DNA of 64,000 nt from Paraburkholderia hospita (lineage in GTDB: Bacteria > Pseudomonadota > Gammaproteobacteria > Burkholderiales > Burkholderiaceae). The translations under genes were made by a program, and so were the position numbers. Shown here piece after piece: positions 8,687 through 17,397 of the stretch (the stretch's first letter is position 1; each line of letters begins with the position of its first letter). Under the pieces are notes generated by a model that did not search any database, was not told the DNA's origin, and was given only the letters and a program-made list of their open reading frames with translations. The stretch is taken from contig NZ_CP026106.1 in NCBI RefSeq assembly GCF_002902965.1, positions 806,001 through 870,000 on the forward strand. The letters are read 5' to 3'.

Positions 8687-9763
8687 ATGACACGCCGAAC
8701 TTCGGGCGCAGCTGACGTCGCATCACCTGACGATGAACGCAAGCCGTCAATCCGGGACGTCGCGCAACTGGCGGACGTCAGTCTGGGCACGGTCTCGCGG
8801 GTAATCAACGCGCATCCCAACGTGCGCGAGGACACACGCAAGCGCGTGAAGGCTGCCATCGTAGAACTGGGTTATGTGCCGAATATGGTGGCCCAGAGCA
8901 TGCGCAGCAACAGGTCGATGACGTTCGCATGCGTAATGCGCGACTTCACCGTCCCTGTGCTCAGCTTGTTCGTCGACTCGATGCAAAAGGAGATTGAAGG
9001 TTTCGGCTTCTCGCTGATGGTCGCATCCAGCTACCACGACCTCAAGCGCGAACGAGAACTGCTGCTTGGCTTCCAGCAGCGACGGATAGACGGGCTGGTA
9101 ATCGCCACGTCGTCGGAGGAGGACCCAGCGCTTCTGACGATGCTGCGGGAAGCACAATTTCCAATCGTGTTGCTGGATCGTGAGTTGCCTGCCGAGCTTG
9201 ATTCCGTCTCCGTGAATCACGCCGCAGGTGTTCGGCAAGCGGTGCTTCACCTCGCCGACCTGGGACATCGCCGCATTGCAATCATTTCTGGTGAACCGGG
9301 AGTGCATCCGACGCAAAGCCGGTTGAAGGGTTTCGGCGATGCATTCAAAGAGCGTGGCCTGACGCTGGAGCCAGAACTGATCCGGCACGCCACATTTGCC
9401 AGAGACGCCGGCTATACCGAAACGAGGCATTTGTTGGAGCTCGACAAACCACCTACGGCTATCGTTGCCGGCGGAACATCATTGCTTCCTGGCGTAATGC
9501 AAGCAACGCGGGAACGTGGACTCGTGATACCGCAAGACTTATCGGTTGTCGCCGGAGCGGACAGTGACGTCGCGCTTCTCGCGACGCCTGCGTTCACTGT
9601 GGTTCGATGGAACCATGACCAACTCGGGAAGGCGGCGGGGAGATTCCTGATGGAGCGTTTGGACAACCCGAAACTGCCCCGCAGGAGATTGACGGTGGAC
9701 GCTGAGCTGGTGATGCGAGGTTCGTGCGCGTCACCGCGTCGGACGGTGGCTCTGAGGGGTTGA
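8687..9763 (+). CDS. LacI family transcriptional regulator
   Basis: The product of about 358 residues has an N-terminal LacI helix-turn-helix and hinge (SIRDVAQLADVSLGTVSRVI, then NAHPNVREDTRKRV) followed by a periplasmic-binding-protein-like effector domain ending in a VDAELVMRGS-type C-terminus. Members bind palindromic operators with a central CG and release on sugar or organic-acid ligand. AAAGG at 8678-8682 favours the ATG at 8687; 8663 is an alternative, and the frame is open further upstream. Three matching palindromes lie upstream, so it most likely controls the minus-strand CoA-transferase operon and itself. Ligand unknown. Confidence 0.9.
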   Translation: MTRRTSGAADVASPDDERKPSIRDVAQLADVSLGTVSRVINAHPNVREDTRKRVKAAIVELGYVPNMVAQSMRSNRSMTFACVMRDFTVPVLSLFVDSMQKEIEGFGFSLMVASSYHDLKRERELLLGFQQRRIDGLVIATSSEEDPALLTMLREAQFPIVLLDRELPAELDSVSVNHAAGVRQAVLHLADLGHRRIAIISGEPGVHPTQSRLKGFGDAFKERGLTLEPELIRHATFARDAGYTETRHLLELDKPPTAIVAGGTSLLPGVMQATRERGLVIPQDLSVVAGADSDVALLATPAFTVVRWNHDQLGKAAGRFLMERLDNPKLPRRRLTVDAELVMRGSCASPRRTVALRG

Positions 9764-9905
9764 AGCTATCGCTGGTCGACTCTGCCCCGGTCCAATCCCA
9801 GATAACTAGCCAGGCATTCGCCAGCGCCTTTCCAGTGAGCCTGATCGACATTGATCTCGCAAGAATTTGAGCAGTACTGCTCTATCGGCATGCGGTTGAA
9901 GCGAG

Positions 9906-10661
9906 TCAGATATTTCCCAGGCGAGCGCCGATTTGCAAAGCCATCTTCGCTATAGCAAGGCGAATCTGCTTCTCTCGCTTTTGGTCGATGCGACCGATGG
10001 GGATGCTCGTGCTGACGGCAAGTCTTTTCCCATAGGCTGTCTGCCCGACATAGGCAGCAAAACAGGCCAGTCCAGCGGCAGATTCCTCGAACTCGCTCGC
10101 CTGGCCATTTTCCCGGACAACTGCGAGCTCACGTAGCAGGACAGCGCGTCGCGTGATTGTCCTTGGCGTCACTGCGGTGAGCTTTTCCGGGAGCAGTTCG
10201 ATCAACTCTGCCTCAGAAAGCGTTGCAAGCAGCGCTTTCCCCAACGCTGAGCAATGTGCCGGCAGCCGGGAGCCAAGGTCCGATACGAGTCGCACCGGTC
10301 GTCGCGAATCCTCTCGGGCGATGTAGACAACGTCAGTTCCGTCGAGCGTCGCCAACTGCACCACTTCGTCATGTGCGGCCACGAAGGAAGCTGCCAACGC
10401 ACGGAACACAGACTGATAGCCGTCGTGCCGCACATACGCGTTCCCCAACTCGAAAAGCTTCACGCCGATGAGGTAGCCGTCGCCGTGCTTTTCAACCCAA
10501 TGCTGCCGCTGCAGTGAGTCGAGCAGCAGGTAGAGCGTACTGCGCGACAGGCCGGTTGCCTCGCGCAACGCCGACACGCGCACGGGCTCCCGCGCCCCAG
10601 ACAGAACGTCGAGGATGTCTTGTGCTCGCTTCAGAGCCGGTACCTCGTAGACCTTTTCCAT
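9906..10661 (-). CDS. IclR family transcriptional regulator
   Basis: This 251-residue protein has the IclR layout: a winged helix (LKRAQDILDVLSG, ALREATGLSRSTLYLLLDSL) and a C-terminal effector domain (GSRLPAHCSALGKALLA, a typical IclR block). Members are repressors or activators of aromatic and sugar-acid catabolism. The start at 10661 (MEKVYEVPALKRAQ) gives the usual family length, although the frame is open to 11051. It is divergent from the fumarylacetoacetase-family gene, and a strong inverted repeat lies between them, so local control is likely. Effector unknown. Confidence 0.9.
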   Translation of the reverse strand: MEKVYEVPALKRAQDILDVLSGAREPVRVSALREATGLSRSTLYLLLDSLQRQHWVEKHGDGYLIGVKLFELGNAYVRHDGYQSVFRALAASFVAAHDEVVQLATLDGTDVVYIAREDSRRPVRLVSDLGSRLPAHCSALGKALLATLSEAELIELLPEKLTAVTPRTITRRAVLLRELAVVRENGQASEFEESAAGLACFAAYVGQTAYGKRLAVSTSIPIGRIDQKREKQIRLAIAKMALQIGARLGNI

Positions 10662-10694
10662 AGCAACCAGATTCGCGGGAATTTGAAGAAGGAT

Positions 10695-10712
10695 TGTCCA
10701 ACCAGTTGGACA
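10695..10712. promoter_or_regulatory. Candidate IclR operator
   Basis: TGTCCAAC at 10695-10702 and GTTGGACA at 10705-10712 form a perfect 8-bp inverted repeat around CA. A further TGGACA half-site is at 10727-10732. The site lies 34 bp upstream of the iclR-type start and 80 bp before the divergent enzyme gene, as expected for IclR control of both. Confidence 0.65.
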
Positions 10713-10791
10713 TATTTTCAACATAATGGACACCCCCTCGCCGCAACAATAGGATTTGCGCTTCCCTCTCCTTGATAGGCGATCAGCGTAA

Positions 10792-11985
10792 ATGGCTATT
10801 TCCCCGGCACATTCATACCTTCCTGCAGATTCAGAGCGAGCGATACTCATTGGTCGCGTATGGCGACCAGCGCCGCACAACGGCCCGTCAGTCGTAGTCG
10901 TTCGAAACGATGAGGTCTTCGACATCACAGAAGCCGTTGTAACGACGGCAGACCTGTTCGACCGCGCGGACGCACTGGAAATTGCTCGTAACGCGCCGGG
11001 TGAGTCACTCGGGGGCGTGGACGCACTGATAGCCAGGAGTCTCGACCCCAATGCGACCGGACTCAGGTTGCTCGCGCCTTGCGACGTTCAAGCCATCAAG
11101 GCTTGCGGCGTGACGTTTGCGGTTAGCCTGCTCGAGCGCGTGATTGAGGAGCAGGCGGGCGGTGATGCAAGCAAAGCATTGGAAATCCGGGAGACGATTA
11201 ACACACTGATTGGTGTAGACCTCTCCAGGATTAAACCGGGCTCGGAAAGCGCGCAGAAATTGAAGGCTGAAATGGAGCGGCGGGGCGCCTGGTCGCAGTA
11301 CATGGAGGTCGGCATTGGCCCAGACGCAGAGGTGTTTTCGAAGTCGCAGCCAATGTCGGCAGTGGGGCTTGGCGCGAATATCGGTCTCTACAAAACGTCA
11401 GTCTGGAATAACCCGGAACCGGAGATTGTGCTTGCAGTGAACAGCGCCGGTCATATCGTGGGTGCGACGCTCGGAAACGACGTCAATCTGAGAGATATCG
11501 AAGGTCGCAGTGCTTTGCTGCTCGGGAAGGCGAAGGACAACAACGCTTCGTGCTCCATTGGCCCGTTCGTTCGCCTCTTTGACGCGCATTTCACGCTTGA
11601 TTCCGTCCGGAAGGAAAGTGTGTCGCTGAAGATTGACGGCATCGACGACGGTTTCGTGCTCGAAGGCGTCAGTCATATGAGCGAGATTAGCCGCGACCCG
11701 ATCGACCTGGTGAACCAGACCTATGGTCCGCACCATCAGTATCCCGATGGCTTCATGCTTTTCCTCGGCACGATGTTTTCGCCAATCAAAGACCGGGACG
11801 CGAAAGGTGCGGGGTTCACCCATCACCTTGGTGACGTCGTTACTATCTCGGCGCCCTCGCTGGGCGCGTTGGTCAACATCGTGCGGCGCTCCGACGAGAT
11901 CACTCCCTGGACGTTCGGCGTACGTGCCCTGTACGGCAATCTGGCGGCGCGTGGTCTGCTGAACAGAAATGCATCGGGGGCTTGA
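10792..11985 (+). CDS. Fumarylacetoacetate hydrolase (FAH) family protein
   Basis: The 397-residue protein belongs to the FAH superfamily, metal-dependent enzymes that hydrolyse, dehydrate or isomerise oxo-acids. The C-terminal block PEPEIVLAVNS...GATLGNDVNLRDIEG carries the acidic metal ligands, and LLGKAKDNNASCSIGPFVRL is typical of the subgroup annotated near sugar-acid dehydratases. An N-terminal extension of about 100 residues precedes the core. It is divergent from the IclR gene and followed after about 250 bp by a DapB-type reductase. A 2-keto-3-deoxy sugar-acid dehydratase role is plausible but not shown. Confidence 0.85.
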   Translation: MAISPAHSYLPADSERAILIGRVWRPAPHNGPSVVVVRNDEVFDITEAVVTTADLFDRADALEIARNAPGESLGGVDALIARSLDPNATGLRLLAPCDVQAIKACGVTFAVSLLERVIEEQAGGDASKALEIRETINTLIGVDLSRIKPGSESAQKLKAEMERRGAWSQYMEVGIGPDAEVFSKSQPMSAVGLGANIGLYKTSVWNNPEPEIVLAVNSAGHIVGATLGNDVNLRDIEGRSALLLGKAKDNNASCSIGPFVRLFDAHFTLDSVRKESVSLKIDGIDDGFVLEGVSHMSEISRDPIDLVNQTYGPHHQYPDGFMLFLGTMFSPIKDRDAKGAGFTHHLGDVVTISAPSLGALVNIVRRSDEITPWTFGVRALYGNLAARGLLNRNASGA

Positions 11986-12238
11986 CCGATCGTGCGTGCA
12001 GACTGCCTGACGTCGCCCGGAATCGTCATCTCCTTTTGTGCCGTCGACATGCGAGCACAGCGCGTGCTGGGTCAAAATGCCGTTTTACTATCAGGGGCCT
12101 GCGGCGGCCGTCGGTCGCGGTGCCTGACCGCGCTGGATGTCGCGTTTCGGCAGGCCATGCATTGCGCGAGCGGGTCGCTTTGCAGGCGTGGTCAATACGC
12201 GTGACCGACTTGTCTGATGGAGCTTCACGGAGAAACAG

Positions 12239-13033
12239 ATGAGAATTGCGGTAGCGGGCGCAACCGGCCGAATGGGCCGGATGCTGATTGAGGCGGTATT
12301 GGCAGCGGATGGTACGACACTCGTCGGCGCATTGAGCAAGGACGGTGGCTCCGCTTTGGGGCAGGACGCCGGCGCGTTTATCGGTAAGGCGACGGGAGTT
12401 GCAATCACAGCCGATATCGATGCCGTACTGTCAGCGTCGGATGTCCTGCTCGATTTCACCCGGCCGTCAGGCACGCTCGCTTATCTCGAGGCAGCGAAGC
12501 GGCACGGGGTGAAAATGGTTATCGGAACAACGGGCTTCGACGCTGAGCAATTGCGGTTGATAGAAGAGACAGCCAGGAGCACCGCGATAGTGTTCGCATC
12601 CAGTACGAGTGTCAGCCTCAACGTGACGCTTCAGCTTATCGAATTGGCTGCAAAGAACTTCTCCAAAGGCTATGACATTGAAGTTGTCGAAGCACACCAT
12701 CGACACAAGGTGGACGCGCCGTCGGGGACCGCACTGACGATTGGAGAGACCATCGCAGGTGCGCTTGGCCGCAATCTGGCCGATTGTGCAGTGTTCGCGC
12801 GTGAAGGGATGACTGGCGCACGGGACCCCTCGACGATTGGGTTTTCCTCAATTCGTGGTGGCGACATCGTTGGAGAGCACACGGTCCTGTTCATCGGCGA
12901 AGGGGAGCGAATCGAAATTACCCACAAGACACTCAACAGATTGCCCTATGTCAATGGCGCGTTGCGAGCCGCGCGCTTCCTGATGAAGCAGGAAAGTGGC
13001 CTGTTTGATATGCAGGACGTGCTGCGGCGATGA
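12239..13033 (+). CDS. dapB: 4-hydroxy-tetrahydrodipicolinate reductase (DapB-type)
   Basis: The 264-residue protein matches DapB in length and motifs: the NAD(P) motif [13 protein letters not shown] at the N-terminus, the FTRPSG region, and the substrate/catalytic block [15 protein letters not shown] containing the His-His, Lys and the phosphate-like binding loop. DapB reduces hydroxy-tetrahydrodipicolinate in lysine and diaminopimelate synthesis. Its place here, beside an IclR regulator and an FAH-family enzyme with no other lysine gene, is unusual, so it may be a paralogue working in catabolism. The start at 12239 follows GGAGAAACAG. Confidence 0.85.
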   Translation: MRIAVAGATGRMGRMLIEAVLAADGTTLVGALSKDGGSALGQDAGAFIGKATGVAITADIDAVLSASDVLLDFTRPSGTLAYLEAAKRHGVKMVIGTTGFDAEQLRLIEETARSTAIVFASSTSVSLNVTLQLIELAAKNFSKGYDIEVVEAHHRHKVDAPSGTALTIGETIAGALGRNLADCAVFAREGMTGARDPSTIGFSSIRGGDIVGEHTVLFIGEGERIEITHKTLNRLPYVNGALRAARFLMKQESGLFDMQDVLRR

Positions 13034-13347
13034 CCGTTCTCAGACGCCGATAGGCCCACTTGGGGCCGGAGCCGGCAAGGTTCATTTATTTCGCGTTCCA
13101 GACGGCATCGAGCCGTAGTCTCCTGTGAGCAAATCCGTAGTGAAAACAGGGTTTTGATGGGTGCAGTACGGATTTGTTTGCGAAGAATCATTGTGACATC
13201 GCGCATACCCCCAAGCGCTTCCGATCACACCCTGGTGAAAACACCAATGCCCGCCGTCGGCTATGCCCAAAGCCTTGCGGGACAAGCCTTCCGCCCATAC
13301 CCACAAGGTCTTCCGCATCCGTGAATGCTGGAAACGATCGTAACGAA
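13034..13347. other. Intergenic region before the deoxyribose operon
   Basis: About 310 bases without a convincing gene. GGCCC/GGGCC around 13051-13065 could form a small hairpin after dapB, but no T-run follows. Reading frames here are short and lack family features. Confidence 0.4.
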
Positions 13348-13383
13348 GCTTGTTAGAATCCTCTCAAGCGATGTACGATACAT
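13348..13383 (+). promoter_or_regulatory. Candidate deoC promoter and DeoR-type operator
   Basis: The stretch 13348-13368 (CTTGTTAGAATC...CTCAAG) matches, at 18 of 21 positions, a stretch upstream of the DeoR-type gene (24855-24875, minus strand); in both, the core resembles a -10 box (TAGAAT here, TATAAT there). Just downstream, ATGTA-CGA-TACAT at 13371-13383 is a perfect short inverted repeat. The site is 60-80 bp before deoC. Shared control by the DeoR protein is the simplest reading. Confidence 0.55.
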
Positions 13384-13428
13384 GCAAATAAACCATCAGC
13401 CGTTGCGGTGCATTGCACAAACTTGCGG

Positions 13429-14445
13429 ATGTCTATGCCTGAAGCTCCTACCCAGTCCTCGTCGGTTGTCGCGCTGCGGCGCGCGGCCCACGTCCATCCC
13501 GCCCGTAATCCGGGTGTGCCTTTCGATCTCGCGTGGCTCGACGGGTTGCGCGTCAACCAGTCGGCCGTAGAACGCCGCACGGCGACGCTCGGCACGCGCC
13601 GCACCGTCAAGAAGGATGCGCAGGCCGCATGGCTGTTGAAAGCCGTGACCTGCATCGACCTCACGACGCTCAACGGCGACGACACGGAAGGCCGCGTGCG
13701 GCGTCTGTGCGCGAAAGCGAGACAGCCGGTGCGCGCCGACATTCTCGCGGCGCTCGGCGTACCGCCGCACACCATCACGACGGGCGCCGTGTGCGTGTAT
13801 CACCGCTACGTCGCGGCCGCCGTCGATGCGCTCGCCGGCAGCGGCATTCCCGTTGCGGCCGTATCGACGGGCTTTCCCGCCGGTCTGATTCCGCATCCGC
13901 TGAAGCTGAAGGAAATCGAGGCATCGGTAGCCGACGGCGCGCAGGAAATCGACATCGTCGTCACGCGCGAGTACGTGCTGACAGGCAACTGGCAGGCACT
14001 CTACGACGAAGTGCGCGAGTTCCGCGCCGCATGCGGCGAAGCGCATCTGAAAGCGATTCTCGCGACGGGCGATATCCAGACGCTGTCGAACGTTGCGCGC
14101 GCATCGATGATCTGCATGATGGCGGGCGCCGATTTCATCAAGACGTCGACGGGCAAGGAGGGTGTCAACGCGACGCTCGACGTGTCGCTCGTGATGGCGC
14201 GCATGATCCGCGAATACCACGCGCGCACGGGCATCCTGATCGGCTTCAAGCCGGCGGGCGGCGTGTCGAACGCGAAGACGGCGCTGTTGTTTCAAATCCT
14301 GATGAAAGAAGAACTGGGCCGCGCGTGGCTCGAGCCCGAACTGTTCCGCTTCGGCGCATCCAGTCTTCTCGCCGATATCGAACGCCAGCTCGAGCATTAC
14401 GCGACTGGCCGTTATTCCGCCTTCAACCGTCACCCTGTTGCCTGA
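13429..14445 (+). CDS. deoC: Deoxyribose-phosphate aldolase
   Basis: DeoC splits 2-deoxyribose-5-phosphate into glyceraldehyde-3-phosphate and acetaldehyde. The product of about 338 residues has the class I aldolase core with the Schiff-base Lys in DFIKTSTGKEG and the second Lys in GFKPAGGVS; the CIDLTTLNGDD block is also typical. It is the longer form of the family, with an N-terminal extension of about 60 residues. The ATG at 13429 is used; a GTG at 13408 is in frame. It opens an operon with an aldehyde dehydrogenase, mutarotase, kinase and sugar transporter, which together fit uptake and breakdown of deoxyribose. Confidence 0.93.
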   Translation: MSMPEAPTQSSSVVALRRAAHVHPARNPGVPFDLAWLDGLRVNQSAVERRTATLGTRRTVKKDAQAAWLLKAVTCIDLTTLNGDDTEGRVRRLCAKARQPVRADILAALGVPPHTITTGAVCVYHRYVAAAVDALAGSGIPVAAVSTGFPAGLIPHPLKLKEIEASVADGAQEIDIVVTREYVLTGNWQALYDEVREFRAACGEAHLKAILATGDIQTLSNVARASMICMMAGADFIKTSTGKEGVNATLDVSLVMARMIREYHARTGILIGFKPAGGVSNAKTALLFQILMKEELGRAWLEPELFRFGASSLLADIERQLEHYATGRYSAFNRHPVA

Positions 14446-14458
14446 GCAGATCGATCCC

Positions 14459-16858
14459 ATGAGCGTAGCCGAGTATTTTTCATCGATGGAGTACGGTCCC
14501 GCACCCGAGGACGATCAGCCCGCGCGTGCGTGGCTTGCGCAGCATGACGCGACGTTCGGCCATTTCGTCGACGGTGGATGGCGCGCGCCCGCAGCGGGCG
14601 AACGTTTCGCATCGCACGAACCCGCGACGGGCGAACTGCTCGCGCATATCGCGCAAGGCGATGCGGTGGATGTCGATGCCGCCGTCGCCGCCGCGCGCGC
14701 CGCGCAGCCGGGCTGGCTGGCGCTGGGCGGCGCGGGACGGGCGCGGCATCTGTATGCGCTGTCGCGGATGGTGCAGCGTCACAGCCGCCTGTTTGCCGTG
14801 CTCGAAGCGCTCGACAACGGCAAGCCGATCCGTGAAACGCGCGACATCGATATACCTCTTGTGGCAAGGCACTTTCTGCATCACGCGGGCTGGGCGCAAC
14901 TGCAGGACAGCGAGTTCAAGGACTTCGCGCCGCTCGGCGTGATCGGCCAGATCGTGCCGTGGAATTTCCCGCTGCTGATGCTCGCGTGGAAGATCGCGCC
15001 TGCCATCGCGACGGGTAACTGTGTGGTGCTGAAGCCGGCCGAATACACGCCGCTGACGGCGCTGCTGTTCGCCGAACTCGCACAGCGCGCGGGCTTGCCG
15101 AAGGGTGTGCTGAACGTGGTGACGGGCGACGGACGCACGGGCGCAGCGCTCGTCGAACATGCTGGCGTCGACAAGATCGCATTCACGGGCTCGACGGAAG
15201 TGGGCCGCGTGATCCGCGCGGCGACGGCGGGCACGGGCAAGTCGTTGACGCTGGAATTGGGCGGCAAGTCGCCGTTCATCGTGTTCGATGATGCGGACCT
15301 CGACGGCGCAGTCGAAGGCGTGGTCGACGCGATCTGGTTCAACCAGGGCCAGGTGTGTTGCGCGGGCTCGCGTCTGCTCGTGCAGGAAGGCGTCGCTGCG
15401 CGCTTCATCGACAAGCTCAAGCGCCGCATGGCGACGCTGCGCGTCGGGCCGTCGCTCGACAAGAGCATCGATATCGGCGCGATCGTCGACAAGGTGCAGT
15501 TGGAGCGCATCGACTCGCTGGTCGAAGCGGGCCGTCTGGAAGGTTGCGAGATCTATCAGTCGACGCAAACGACGGTGCCCACAGGCGGCTGCTTCTATCC
15601 GCCGACGCTCGTCACGGGCGTTGCGCCCGCCTCGACGTTGGCGCAGGAAGAGATCTTCGGCCCCGTGCTCGTGACGATGACGTTCCGCACGCCCGATGAA
15701 GCCGTCGCGCTCGCGAACAACACGCGCTATGGACTCGCCGCGAGCATCTGGAGCGAGACGATCGGCCGCGCGCTCGATATCGCGCCGCGCCTCGCGTGCG
15801 GCGTCGTGTGGGTCAACGCGACGAACCTGTTCGACGCGGCGGTCGGCTTCGGCGGCTATCGCGAGTCGGGCTACGGACGCGAAGGCGGCCGCGAAGGCAT
15901 CTACGAATATGTGAAGCCGAAGGCATGGCTCGCGCTCGGAGAGCGTCGCCCGGTGCATCGCGTCACCGATGTGTCGGCACACACGCATGAACCTGAGCAA
16001 ACCGCTGATGTACTGGCGATCGACCGCACCGCGAAGCTCTTCATCGGCGGCAAGCAGGCGCGGCCGGATAGCGGCTACACGCTGCCTGTTTATGGCGCCG
16101 ATGGCGCGCTGGTCGGCGAAGTGGGTGAGGGCAACCGCAAGGACATCCGCAATGCCGTCGCGGCGGCACGCGGCGCGCAGAAGTGGTCGCAGGCTACCGC
16201 GCACAACCGCGCGCAGGTGCTCTATTACCTCGCTGAAAATCTCGCGGTGCGCGCGCATGAATTCGTGCATCAACTGGTGAAGCGCACGGGCGCGAGCGTT
16301 GCCGAAGCGCGCCGCGAAGTGGACGCATCGGTGACGCGGCTCTTCACGTATGCCGCCTGGGCCGACAAGTTCGACGGCGCGGTGCATGCGCCGCCGCTGC
16401 GCGGCGTCGCGCTCGCGATGAACGAGCCGCTCGGCGTGATCGGCATTGCGTGCCCGGATGAAGCGCCGCTGCTGTCTTTCATTTCGCTGATCGCGCCCGC
16501 GCTTGCGATGGGCAATCGCGTCGTTGCCTTGCCGAGTTCGTCGAGTCCGCTTACAGTGACCGACTTCTATCAGATTGTGGAGACGTCGGACGTGCCCGCG
16601 GGCGTGCTCAACATCGTGACGGGCGAACGCGGCGCGCTGTTGCCGGCGCTCGCGAAGCATGACGATGTCGATGCGCTGTGGTGCTTCGGCTCTGCGAAAA
16701 ATTCGGCGCTTGCCGAACGCGAGTCGATCGGCAACCTGAAGCGCACGTTCGTCGATCATGGCCGCGCGTTCGACTGGTTCGACACATCGAGCGAAGGCCC
16801 GGCGTTTCTGCGCCATGCAACACAAGTCAAGAACATCTGGATACCGTATGGCGACTGA
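14459..16858 (+). CDS. Double-domain aldehyde dehydrogenase (ALDH16-like)
   Basis: The protein of about 799 residues holds two ALDH domains. The first (about 35-480) is complete: IGQIVPWNFPLLM, catalytic base region LELGGKSP (Glu near 266) and nucleophile FNQGQVCCAGSR (Cys near 300). The second (about 525-790) keeps the fold blocks (GVIGIACPDEAPLL, PAGVLNIVTGERG) but lacks the catalytic-Cys motif. This layout, an active domain plus a degenerate one, is that of the ALDH16 family. After DeoC, an acetaldehyde-to-acetate role is expected (inference). The start lies just past the deoC stop, so the genes are likely coupled. Confidence 0.85.
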   Translation: MSVAEYFSSMEYGPAPEDDQPARAWLAQHDATFGHFVDGGWRAPAAGERFASHEPATGELLAHIAQGDAVDVDAAVAAARAAQPGWLALGGAGRARHLYALSRMVQRHSRLFAVLEALDNGKPIRETRDIDIPLVARHFLHHAGWAQLQDSEFKDFAPLGVIGQIVPWNFPLLMLAWKIAPAIATGNCVVLKPAEYTPLTALLFAELAQRAGLPKGVLNVVTGDGRTGAALVEHAGVDKIAFTGSTEVGRVIRAATAGTGKSLTLELGGKSPFIVFDDADLDGAVEGVVDAIWFNQGQVCCAGSRLLVQEGVAARFIDKLKRRMATLRVGPSLDKSIDIGAIVDKVQLERIDSLVEAGRLEGCEIYQSTQTTVPTGGCFYPPTLVTGVAPASTLAQEEIFGPVLVTMTFRTPDEAVALANNTRYGLAASIWSETIGRALDIAPRLACGVVWVNATNLFDAAVGFGGYRESGYGREGGREGIYEYVKPKAWLALGERRPVHRVTDVSAHTHEPEQTADVLAIDRTAKLFIGGKQARPDSGYTLPVYGADGALVGEVGEGNRKDIRNAVAAARGAQKWSQATAHNRAQVLYYLAENLAVRAHEFVHQLVKRTGASVAEARREVDASVTRLFTYAAWADKFDGAVHAPPLRGVALAMNEPLGVIGIACPDEAPLLSFISLIAPALAMGNRVVALPSSSSPLTVTDFYQIVETSDVPAGVLNIVTGERGALLPALAKHDDVDALWCFGSAKNSALAERESIGNLKRTFVDHGRAFDWFDTSSEGPAFLRHATQVKNIWIPYGD

Positions 16859-16927
16859 TCGCTTTCTGATCGCCTGACAGGGCATGACAGAACGATAGCG
16901 CGCCAACCGAATAACGGAGGAGACAAC

Positions 16928-17392
16928 GTGCTGAAGAATCTGGACCCGCTGTTGAACGCCGATGTGCTGCACGCGCTGCGCGCGATGGGCCACGGCGACG
17001 AAGTGGTGATTTGCGACGCGAACTTTCCGGGCGACTCGGTCGCGCGGGAGTCCGTGACGGGCAAGTTGCTGCGGCTCGATGGCGTCGATGCGCCGCGCGC
17101 GATTCGCGCGCTGCTGTCGGTGCTGCCGCTCGATACATTCGTCGACGATCCTGCCTCGCGCATGGAAGTGGTCGGCGAGCCGAACACCATTCCCGCCGTG
17201 CAGCGCGAAGCGCAAGCCGAAGTGAACGAGGCCGAAGGGCGCGATGTACCGTTCGTCGGCATCGAGCGCTTTGCGTTCTATGCGCGCGCGAAGAAAGCCT
17301 ACTGCGTGATCGCCACGGGCGAAACGCGCGGCTACGGCTGCTTCATCTTCAAGAAGGGCGTGCTGCTCGCGCCCGACGTACCAAAGGAATGA
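16928..17392 (+). CDS. RbsD/FucU family sugar mutarotase
   Basis: This 154-residue protein belongs to the RbsD/FucU family, which interconverts the ring forms of imported sugars before phosphorylation. Supporting blocks are LNADVLHALRAMGHGDEVVI at the N-terminus, whose His is the conserved catalytic residue of the family, and ERFAFYARAKKAY near the C-terminus. The GTG start at 16928 is preceded by GGAGGAGA. It lies between the aldehyde dehydrogenase and the kinase, so it probably supplies the right anomer of the imported sugar to the kinase. Confidence 0.88.
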   Translation: MLKNLDPLLNADVLHALRAMGHGDEVVICDANFPGDSVARESVTGKLLRLDGVDAPRAIRALLSVLPLDTFVDDPASRMEVVGEPNTIPAVQREAQAEVNEAEGRDVPFVGIERFAFYARAKKAYCVIATGETRGYGCFIFKKGVLLAPDVPKE

Positions 17393-17397
17393 CGACG

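Noticed and set aside
14480-17215. 911-codon open frame on the minus strand
   Set aside because: It is the mirror of the aldehyde dehydrogenase gene, whose motifs are clear on the plus strand. Its product is Arg/His/Ala-rich without family features, a common artefact in high-GC DNA.
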